A DNA stretch of 15,272 nucleotides from Cyclostephanos tholiformis (Eukaryota; Bacillariophyta; Thalassiosirophyceae; Thalassiosirales; Thalassiosiraceae). The position numbers and the translations under genes were made by a program. How positions within the stretch are numbered: the first letter of the stretch is position 1; every line of letters begins with the position of its first letter. Shown here one piece after another: positions 8,199 to 15,272 of this stretch. The stretch covers positions 1 through 15,272 of the forward strand of contig JALLPB010001636.1 in NCBI GenBank assembly GCA_036939975.1, given 5' to 3'. The notes beneath the pieces are model-generated. The model did no database searches. It was not told the origin of the DNA and worked only from the letters and a program-made list of their open reading frames with translations.

Positions 8199-10626
8199 GA
8201 AACTGTTCTGTGCTAGAGCCTTGGTAAGGGTGTCGGCAATCTGATCCTTGGTGTCAATTGGGAAGATCTTGATTAATCCTTTGCGAACATGCTCTCTGAA
8301 GTGATGGTAGCACACATTGATGTGCTTGGTTCGTGGACGTAACTTGGGCAGACGAGCGAGCTCTAGGGCACCAGAGTTGTCTTCGAAAACCTTGCAGTAT
8401 ACGTGAGGCTTGTTGCAGATGACTGAAAAACCTTTGGACTTGATTTCCTTGATGAGATTCATTACTGGGATGACATCTCTTAGAGCCATGGACATCGCGA
8501 TGTACTCTGCCTCGGTGGTAGACAGTGCAACTTGAGTTTGAAGCTTGGAGGCCCAGCAGACGGGACATCCCGCATAGAAGATAATCCATCCGCTGCGTGA
8601 CTTGGCTGTGCTTGGATCAACTGGAGCAAGCGCCTTGTTCCAATTACCTGAGAAGTCCGCATCACAATAGCATTCGAAACCTTTGCTTGCGTCGGGCTTG
8701 AAACTGAGTCCGAGGTCTCTGGTTCGCTTGAGGTATCGCACCAGATATTCGATGGCTTCACCGTGGGTTTGCCTTGGATCTGAAGAGTACTTGGCGACTT
8801 GATGAGTTGCATACATGATGTCCGGTCTGGTGGTTTGAGCTAGGTAGTTGAGCTTTCCAACAGCTGAGCGATAGTCGAAACGCTGGTCAAATGGTAGATC
8901 GTCCTTGAAGGCGTGAAGTTGCAGAGAAACTTTGGCCGGAACTGGCTTAGACTTCGAGTCCGTAACACCGACATCCTTGATGATAGAGTCAATGAGTGCC
9001 CGTTGAGTGAATTCGTAGGAACCGTCCTTGGTCTTGCGAATATTCACACCAACGTAATCCGCGGGATGGCCCTGATCCTCGATCTTGAGATTGAGCTCCC
9101 TCAGATCCTTGATGGCCTCTTGTAGCAGATCGTCATCGGAACCAATGAAAATTCCATCGTCCACGTAGACCATGAAAATGGTGTCGTTTCGATAGAAGAC
9201 GCAGTCATCGACGAGGGATTGGTTGAAGCCGATGGACCTCAACTTTTCCACCAGGTACTCGTTCCAGACTCTTCCTGCTTGCTTCTGACCGTAGATGTTC
9301 TTGAGCAGCTTGAGAACGTGGTCCTTGGAGTTTCCTTGCGCAGTCTCGATTCCTTGAGGCAGCTCCATGTAAATATCCATCTCGATCGGAGCTTGTGGGT
9401 ACGCCATGACGAAGTCGACTTGCCTGAGGGACCAGCGGAAGATGATGGCGAAAGTGATCATCAACCTTATGGCGAACCATGTTACCACTGGGGCGTATGT
9501 CTCGTAATAGTTCATCCCATATATCTGCTTGCCACCATGTAGATTCAGCCTTGCCTTGTGCTTGGTGACGGCGTTTGTAGTGAGGTTGCGCTTGCGTCGT
9601 AGGGACCAAACAGATGGTACAATCTGGGCGTCTTCAGGGACAGTGTCTCTCTTGACCAGGGCCCAGTGTTCATTCTCCACATGTCCATTGATTTCCTGCA
9701 CAACTGCCTTCACAAATTCGGAAGCATCATCTTGCTGGAGGGCTTGGTGAAGGTACATAATGTCCCCCATCATCTCGGCGTGAAAAGCCACTGGATTGCC
9801 CATTCGTTCTTGTAATTCCAGATGCGTGTCATGAAAAATGTCTTCTTTAGTGCCTTCTAGAGCTGCTTGAGAGGCCATGTAATGCATGTGTGCATTGCCA
9901 AAGAAATCTTGTTGGGAGACTGAGTCTGCCATTCTCCTAGACATAGTCCGAGATCTTGTCCTACTGCTGATCCAATCTGACGGGGTCTCAGCACTTGCTT
10001 GAGGAGCTCCCTCACTTGTACGAGAACCCTGACTTCCTGATGCTTCGTCCTGGGGACTTGTGACTCTTGAGGGTTCGCTTGTGTCACTGTGGAGAAGGTC
10101 ATTCTGTGCCGAAGGAACACTGACGTCAGATGGTGTCTCGTTCTGTGCCGAAGTTGAACTTGTTTTTGGAGAATCAGCAGCTGTCACGCGCTCAAATCCA
10201 GCTAATATTTGCCATGTACGTGAAACTGCTACGTCAGGAGCTCCGTACTTGGTGGTTTCGAAGAAATCATCGAACTTGCAGTGGAATTGTGGAGAAACAA
10301 GCCCAGTACTCAAATTGAGTACGAGATACACGTTTCTCGCGTGCATCGGACTCGGACCCAGATTAAGACCCAATCTTGCCCTTGGGGACCACTTGGGAAC
10401 AGAATTTCCCGCTGCTAGTTCGTTTTGCAGCGCAAATACAGGGCAGGCAAAAGTGTGGTTGTGTGCCATTTTTAGGCCAACTCTGATTGAGCTGAAAAGC
10501 TCTAGTCTCGATGTCCCATCTGGGAGCGTCGGTAGGCTATTATGGAGTAGGGCTGCGCTGCGGAGGGCGTATGGCCACAGGGCCACGTGCACCGCCGCAG
10601 GCCATCGGTGGCGCGCATGCAGGAGC
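8199..10626 (-). CDS. element B: truncated copia pol (IN end, RT, RNase H)
   Basis: About 809 codons are open without a stop. Residues are numbered from the gag ATG at 11135 with which the frame is fused. About 171-275 is the integrase C-terminal part (HTFACPVFALQNEL, SPQFHCKFDDFFET); the DDE core is absent. About 280-400 is a Ser/Thr/Gln-rich linker. RT follows from about 500, with first Asp D574 (RQVDF) and YVDD at 657-660 (9156-9167). RNase H has D825 (CDADFSG), E875 (TTEAEYIA), D919 (EDNSGA) and RTKHINVCYHHFREHV. The recognisable pol ends at LTKALAQNSF (8199-8201); the frame stays open by chance into element A down to 7773, and I exclude that tail. Both ends are therefore missing: the 5' side at the N (10627), the 3' side at the A insertion. 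Confidence 0.9.
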
Positions 10627-10627
10627 N
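10627..10627. other. single N: probable scaffold join
   Basis: On one side lies a copia gag N-terminus, on the other the end of an integrase. A complete element would have the rest of gag, the zinc knuckle, protease and integrase core (of the order of 1.5-2.5 kb) between them. The N keeps the frame open only by chance and most likely marks a gap of unknown length or a false join. Confidence 0.85.
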
Positions 10628-11135
10628 ACTCCGCTAGAAGAGCAGTAATATCGACATAGTCCATTGATCCCCAGCGATCGCGAAGGTGCGTTAACATTTG
10701 AAATGGCGTTACGTTTAAGTATGCAATACCTTCATCCCTCAATTCTAACAAGAAATCCTCGTCGACTGCTGTTAAGATCAGATCCTTCAGTCCCTTGGCC
10801 ACGCCAACGCTTGTTTGGAACTGCACAATTAATGCTTTATGTTCTGCTTCTCGTTGTGCGCGTTGCACTGCTGGAATTGGTCCAGCCGGATAATGTCCTG
10901 GATTTGATGGCATGATAAAAGGTGTTCCTGGTGCGAAGATTTCATAATCGGCTACACTCTTAATCAGCCCTGCGTGTCCGTGCATTCCTCCTCCTAGTTC
11001 AGATGGGAACGATGATGCAATCGCGGTTAATTCATCGTCTAATAAATCAATGTCCTTGTTGGTTGGTTGCCCGTTGATTTTTGTTACTGCGCATTCCGCT
11101 ACCGCCTTCCGCGTTTCTTGCTCGGTGATCGTCAT
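10628..11135 (-). CDS. copia gag N-terminus, partial
   Basis: An ATG start (MTITEQETRKAVAECAV) and 169 residues up to the N. The sequence has a Pro-rich segment (FIMPSNPGHYPAGPIPAV), then a charged helical part (RAQREAEHKALIVQF) and GLKDLILTAVDEDFLLEL followed by VTPFQMLTHL, the look of a retrotransposon capsid domain. From memory, this gag type accompanies pol proteins like element C rather than element B, so it may belong to a C-like copy. The zinc knuckle is not reached. The upstream 140 bp holds a possible LTR region. Assignment to gag is fairly sure; assignment to a particular element is inference. Confidence 0.7.
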
Positions 11136-11277
11136 TTGTTTGGATTAATAAATTGATAAGGATTCAGTTAGAACTGTTAATCATTGACTGTGATAACTAG
11201 TTGTAATTCCGTTCTAACTGAATTAATGAGCTATGTTTCTACAGTCCCAAAAAACTCGACAAGAATTTAAATCTCCT
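11136..11277 (-). other. possible LTR/leader region between C and gag
   Basis: This non-coding stretch sits where the 3' LTR of element C and the 5' LTR and leader of a gag-bearing copy would meet. A purine-rich stretch (GGTGGAGGAGA on the minus strand, around 11271-11281) follows the pol stop and could be a polypurine tract. A 13-bp inverted repeat lies within. I cannot fix LTR ends without a second copy. Confidence 0.35.
11162..11223. repeat. perfect 13-bp inverted repeat, 36-bp spacer
   Basis: ATTCAGTTAGAAC at 11162-11174 is the exact reverse complement of GTTCTAACTGAAT at 11211-11223. The spacer contains AACTAGTT, itself a palindrome. Many copia LTRs end in TGTTAGAAC-like and GTTCTAACA-like sequence, so these arms may be related to LTR termini, but they lack the TG/CA ends. 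Confidence 0.75.
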
Positions 11278-11339
11278 CCACCGAAGGTTTTCTGGCTTTG
11301 GCTTAATTAGCCAACCAATAAATATTTCAATATTTAGCA
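11278..11339. repeat. 62-bp direct repeat, copy 1
   Basis: Identical over 62 bases to 11341-11402, with only the N at 11340 between them. It is best explained as two contig ends that overlap but were not merged. Confidence 0.95.
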
Positions 11340-11340
11340 N
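11340..11340. other. single N: unmerged contig overlap
   Basis: The N is bracketed by a perfect 62-bp duplication, the signature of overlapping contig ends scaffolded without merging. Confidence 0.9.
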
Positions 11341-11402
11341 CCACCGAAGGTTTTCTGGCTTTGGCTTAATTAGCCAACCAATAAATATTTCAATATTTAG
11401 CA
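11341..11402. repeat. 62-bp direct repeat, copy 2
   Basis: Second copy of the 62-bp sequence. Its right end covers the last codons and stop (TGA, 11390-11392) of element C, so copy 1 carries a duplicate fragment of that pol end. Confidence 0.95.
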
Positions 11403-14400
11403 CACCCTTGCAGGAAACTTCGAATAGAGATTTTTTCGTCTGTCATTGCACAGTTTGTTTCCTTAAGTGAAACATTTCGCTGACGTAACTTCTGTAGCTC
11501 CGCAACCCGCGTCAAAAATTCCCCCCTCACATTCCGATGGTGTGACGGTGGATGGTGCTTTGTAAAGTAATCCGCAAGATTAGATTTTCCGGGCCTCCAA
11601 TAAATTTTAAATTGCTGCTTTTGCTCACGATCTAAGAGCCACTCGAACCGCATGTCCATAGCCTTTGTACGTTTTGGTCGGACGCGTGAATTTACAACCC
11701 CGTCAGCTGTAGAATTATCCGTCTGGATTGGGGTTTGTGGCTGAGCGTGCCCCATCTCCGTGAGTATTCGTCGCACATGAACTGCTTCTTTTGCATTAAT
11801 AAATAATGCGCCAATTTCAGCCTCTGCGGCCGACGACATCACTGCATCAATTATTTGCGCTATCGTAAGGATCGCCCCATTATTTGGTGGATACTGCACA
11901 TTATTCTGTGACAGAAAGAAATGTCCGCCCGCCCGACTACGTGCTTTACTTTCGTTGAGATATCCTGCATCACTATGCACCGCTAAGATCATATCGCTCG
12001 CATGGTAAGTCAAAACAGCTTCTTCTTGGCTTGCTGCATAATCCAGCAGTTGTCTAACCCTCTCCATTGTTTTTTCTGTGGGGGAGGCTTGCTGTGTGGC
12101 AATTGCGTTAAGCGCCACCAGCATTGTGGGATCGACGGCCCTGCTATAATATAACAGCGTTCCCACCACCGCCTGAATGTACCTTTGCTTCTCTTTATCC
12201 AGGGGAGGGCTTTCCTCGACTGGCTCCACATATTGTGTCTTTGCACCATACCTCGTTGCCACATGCGGATGAGGTGAGTTCTGAATTTTAAGCGGTCGTT
12301 CATGTGCAAATCTCTGCAACGCTTTGCTAATATATCCAGGCATCGATAAATGGACTCTCCTATTCACATAGTCCCAATCAAACGTGATTCCAATGTACTT
12401 TGAACCCGTCCAGTCCTCCGAAATGTCGTAGTTCTGCTTGAGAATGTTGATGAGATGCATCGCATGTTCGTGTCCAGCATATTTAACTCCAAAATCATCG
12501 ACGACAAGTGTGAATGATATCGGTCTGGTTTTATGAGTCCACAATCCTGGCACTGCTTTGCTTTGTGAGTACCCGTGTGCATTCAATCTTTGCTCCAACA
12601 ATTGTTGTGCTAAAATCCCCGCCTGCGGCAAACCATACATTCCCTTCCTGATTTCAACATAGATGTATCCGTCACACGCCTTCTCTCTCAATTTGTATTC
12701 AGTGATTATCTCTTCAGGAATATCCTCAATGCGGATGCGGACGTACTCAAACCTTTCCATTGGAGTGTTAAGGTAAAAGTTTTTAACGTCTAATGTCATG
12801 TATCTTGCGCCCTGTGTGGATATCACACTGTTTGCATGGATTTTCACTAACGTCAAATCTGCAGTTGGTGTTCCGACGTCTCCAGGATAGTGCACTTTAT
12901 CGCCGCCAACTGTGAGTCTGGTTCGATGGACTTCCGCTTTATTAGGTTTCAATTCACATACAAACTTTGCATAGGTAACGTCCATCCATCTATTTTGTGG
13001 AATTTGGTGTTTGTGAATGAAAAAAATTGTGTCAGTGCCTTTAATTCGTCCACCGACACCCTGCGCTAATCGTCCGAATTCATTTGCTGACGAGTGCGAC
13101 CACACCTCATGGTACTTTGGGTGAGCAAGTAATTTTCTGTACTTTAATAGCTCCCCTGTGTCTTTGTCAAAAATTTCACCAGCAAACTCAAATGCGCAAT
13201 CAATTGACCTTGGATTGTCATCCAAAATCGCTTGTGCTAACTCAGTCAGACATGCATTCTTTGTAGATCGCGTCCGCCGAGTGATCTCTTTCCCTGCAGT
13301 TGCGTACTTTGATCGTGTTGTCGGCCCAGATCCAAATGTCATAGCCTCTGGTGTTCGAGTGACACCGATTGACTTGGCTGCTTGTACTGTCCTCATTTTT
13401 GGCGGAGTCACGCTCACCCTTGGTTCTGGCTCCATTACTTGCACCCTTGGTTCTGGTATGGCTTCAACTACCTTTGAGACAATGGGCTCCGCAAAGGTGA
13501 CAGTTTTCTTTTGATGTTGTGCATCATCACCGTTCAAAATGTTGTGCATCTGTCTCAAAACCTGCATGTCCTCCTTTCCACGCATATTCACTCTCTGTCG
13601 CAAAGCTGCAGTCAAATCATTTACAGCCCTGACAATTTGGTCTTCCGGAGTAATCTCCGGCTGTGTGATGTATTTGTGCCGAAACACCACAGTGTCCGAG
13701 ATACGTTCGCTACGAGTTCGCTTGCAAAAAATTTTGTGGCATCGGTAATGCTCAACCGATGTTCCAATGTACCAACCGGTGAGTGATCTTGGGTCCCACG
13801 TCTTACGCCTGTTTGTGCTCTCATGCATCTCTACTGCACAACCCAATGGCGCAAGTGGCGTTTTGTTGTAATCAAATACCCCGTTTATATGCTGGTATGC
13901 TGAAATGGCTGGATTTTTACGAGATTGCCGCAGGAGATTTAGCGTCAGTACCGCTTGTGGGACCAGTCTGTCCCATAAATTCATCGGAAAAGTGGGATCG
14001 ACACCGGCAAGGATTGCAATGAAATGACTCTTGAATGTCTGGATGGCCCGCTCAGCAAGGTTTCTTCTGTGAGTATCGGGTGGCACCAATTGTAAGTCAC
14101 AATTTTCCCTGATTGCAGTTTTAAACGCGCTTGATGCTTCATTATCCAAAATATGAAGTTTCGGTTTGCTCACTCGTCCCCGAATGATTCGTTTCCACAA
14201 TTCTCGGTACGCTGGGATCATGTGCCCGTCATGATGACTTCGAATCGGTTCTGCCTCGATGGCGTTCGCGTCTATGTCATATATGACCATGATTGACGTA
14301 TTTCCTTTGCTTGATTGCACTGGAAATTTTCCTGTCTGATCGGTGTACACTGTGTCCGCTGCATTGAAAACTTTAATCACGAGACTTTGCTTTGTGGTTG

Positions 14401-15271
14401 ATCTGGTGAGTTCGTCGTCTTCCGATGGCAATACTACTACCTGTTTGGTCGATCGAACATTCTGCCGTTGCTTTTTCAAATGACCTTTATGTGTTTCGAC
14501 CGAGTCGGGGAAATGCTTTTTTACGTTCTCCACGGTAAGTCCAGGCCACGTCTTGTAATTTCCCATCGATATGGCTTTGATCCACGAGTCTTTTGTTGGG
14601 AATCCCGCTGCTGCATGCAGATATTTGATCGTTTGGGCTATCGATGGTAAGCTATAGACGTTTGCTGCCATCTCATTTGTCCTCTTTGCCAGTACAGAGC
14701 TCTTCGTTTTCTCGTCTTTTACTGACAAGCGCCACAAACCATTTGCATCTCGCCACCCTTGGAGGACTGGCGTTTGCCGTTGCATGATTTCGAATGAGCC
14801 CTTTTTATGTACCGTCACACCGTCTCCCTGCGGATGGAAGATTGTGGTATAGTCCGCATCAGCCAATTTGCCCACACTGATCAAATTATTTGGTTGTAAT
14901 CCCGGTAAGACATCTGCCTTTCGCGCCTGTTGTGACAATTCTTTGAAAGGAAGCATGGTTGTGTGCGTTGCGTTAATTGATGTCCCATTGGGGAGATACA
15001 CCACCTTGCGAGATTCGCCAGTGATGGGCAGGTTTTCTTCTGGCCGAACAAAATGCGAGGTTGCACCCGAGTCTACTACCATAGTGGAAGGGACACGGTC
15101 GGAAGGTTTGTTATCCCCCAATCGTTGATTTATCCACGCCCTGATTGTCGCTCGGAAATCATTCTTTACTTCATCATCGGTAATGTTGTTGTTGTGTTCA
15201 ATATCATCTTCTTCATCTTCTGTTTCATCGAGTGGGGCCCAGTAATTTGCAGTATGTGAGTAAGTGGAATT
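11390..15271 (-). CDS. element C: intact copia pol, 5' end outside window
   Basis: 1293 codons are open to the window edge, with the stop at 11390-11392. A TTG at 15121 is not a convincing start, since the frame runs 50 codons further upstream with an acidic stretch (DETEDEEDD). Numbering residue 1 at 15271, the domains are as follows. Protease: D67 in VVDSGATSHF. Integrase: H219, H253, H261 and H264, no cysteine in 219-310, then D311 (YTDQTGKF), D376 (HILDNEAS) and E407 (NLAERAIQTF). RT: D828 (LDVKNFYLN) and VVDD at 923-926 (12494-12505). RNase H: D1101 (VHSDAGYL), E1150 (AAEAEIGAL) and D1185 (QTDNSTAD), then YWRPGKSNLADYFTKHH. The domain order makes it copia-type. Gag and the 5' LTR should lie beyond 15272. 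An uninterrupted frame with all acidic catalytic residues suggests a recently active copy. Confidence 0.92.
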   Translation of the reverse strand, partial: NSTYSHTANYWAPLDETEDEEDDIEHNNNITDDEVKNDFRATIRAWINQRLGDNKPSDRVPSTMVVDSGATSHFVRPEENLPITGESRKVVYLPNGTSINATHTTMLPFKELSQQARKADVLPGLQPNNLISVGKLADADYTTIFHPQGDGVTVHKKGSFEIMQRQTPVLQGWRDANGLWRLSVKDEKTKSSVLAKRTNEMAANVYSLPSIAQTIKYLHAAAGFPTKDSWIKAISMGNYKTWPGLTVENVKKHFPDSVETHKGHLKKQRQNVRSTKQVVVLPSEDDELTRSTTKQSLVIKVFNAADTVYTDQTGKFPVQSSKGNTSIMVIYDIDANAIEAEPIRSHHDGHMIPAYRELWKRIIRGRVSKPKLHILDNEASSAFKTAIRENCDLQLVPPDTHRRNLAERAIQTFKSHFIAILAGVDPTFPMNLWDRLVPQAVLTLNLLRQSRKNPAISAYQHINGVFDYNKTPLAPLGCAVEMHESTNRRKTWDPRSLTGWYIGTSVEHYRCHKIFCKRTRSERISDTVVFRHKYITQPEITPEDQIVRAVNDLTAALRQRVNMRGKEDMQVLRQMHNILNGDDAQHQKKTVTFAEPIVSKVVEAIPEPRVQVMEPEPRVSVTPPKMRTVQAAKSIGVTRTPEAMTFGSGPTTRSKYATAGKEITRRTRSTKNACLTELAQAILDDNPRSIDCAFEFAGEIFDKDTGELLKYRKLLAHPKYHEVWSHSSANEFGRLAQGVGGRIKGTDTIFFIHKHQIPQNRWMDVTYAKFVCELKPNKAEVHRTRLTVGGDKVHYPGDVGTPTADLTLVKIHANSVISTQGARYMTLDVKNFYLNTPMERFEYVRIRIEDIPEEIITEYKLREKACDGYIYVEIRKGMYGLPQAGILAQQLLEQRLNAHGYSQSKAVPGLWTHKTRPISFTLVVDDFGVKYAGHEHAMHLINILKQNYDISEDWTGSKYIGITFDWDYVNRRVHLSMPGYISKALQRFAHERPLKIQNSPHPHVATRYGAKTQYVEPVEESPPLDKEKQRYIQAVVGTLLYYSRAVDPTMLVALNAIATQQASPTEKTMERVRQLLDYAASQEEAVLTYHASDMILAVHSDAGYLNESKARSRAGGHFFLSQNNVQYPPNNGAILTIAQIIDAVMSSAAEAEIGALFINAKEAVHVRRILTEMGHAQPQTPIQTDNSTADGVVNSRVRPKRTKAMDMRFEWLLDREQKQQFKIYWRPGKSNLADYFTKHHPPSHHRNVRGEFLTRVAELQKLRQRNVSLKETNCAMTDEKISIRSFLQGCAKY

Positions 15272-15272
15272 T

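Noticed and set aside
10060..10659. 199-residue plus-strand open frame
   Set aside because: It lies opposite element B pol, spans the N, and has no recognisable domain; a shadow of the minus-strand gene.
13158..13514. 118-residue plus-strand open frame
   Set aside because: Antisense to the intact pol of C, with no motif of its own.
1295..15271. Bacterial, phage or novel defence system
   Set aside because: All recognisable proteins are copia Gag/Pol parts with LTR-like ends. No retron, DGR (no template/variable repeat pair) or accessory gene is visible.
11390..15271. Retrovirus or pararetrovirus
   Set aside because: Integrase precedes RT (copia order) and no envelope-like or movement-protein-like frame is present.

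Overview
The window is retrotransposon-rich eukaryotic DNA. It has no bacterial operon structure, no tRNA or rRNA that I can recognise, and no host gene that I can support. Everything coding is on the minus strand and belongs to Ty1/copia-type LTR retrotransposons. From memory, all three pol types resemble families common in diatoms and other stramenopiles. A diatom is therefore my best guess for the host, by inference from transposon families only, with moderate confidence.

Layout from low to high coordinate: (1) 1-563 is AT-rich non-coding DNA with small direct and inverted repeats. (2) 564-1260 is a degenerate tandem repeat built on a roughly 9-bp word (GGCTCAATG and variants). (3) About 1295-8196 is element A, an old and heavily decayed copia element about 6.9 kb long. 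It is bounded by short related repeats that I read as degenerate LTRs. Gag, protease, integrase, RT and RNase H remnants follow in that order on the minus strand, broken by many stops and frame changes. (4) 8199-10626 is element B, an open but truncated copia pol (end of integrase, RT, RNase H). Its 3' end is cut off exactly where A begins, so A probably inserted into B. (5) 10628-11135 is the start of a copia gag, joined to B only across a single N. (6) 11136-11402 holds a possible LTR region, another N, and a perfect 62-bp duplication on both sides of that N. (7) 11390-15271 is element C, an intact pol reading frame of 1293 residues that continues past the window edge.

Where pieces survive, they show the copia order protease, integrase, RT, RNase H. 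C looks young (uninterrupted, all catalytic acidic residues present). B is open but incomplete. A is dead: stops, frameshifts, lost RNase H and protease residues and marked CpG loss, consistent with long-term methylation-linked decay.

Two single-N positions (10627 and 11340) look like scaffold joins. The long open frame that runs from gag into B is therefore probably an assembly chimera, and the order of pieces between 10.6 and 11.4 kb should not be trusted. I found no convincing new biological system. The most useful observations are the assembly joins, the nested insertion, the CpG/transition decay of A, and the atypical integrase of C.
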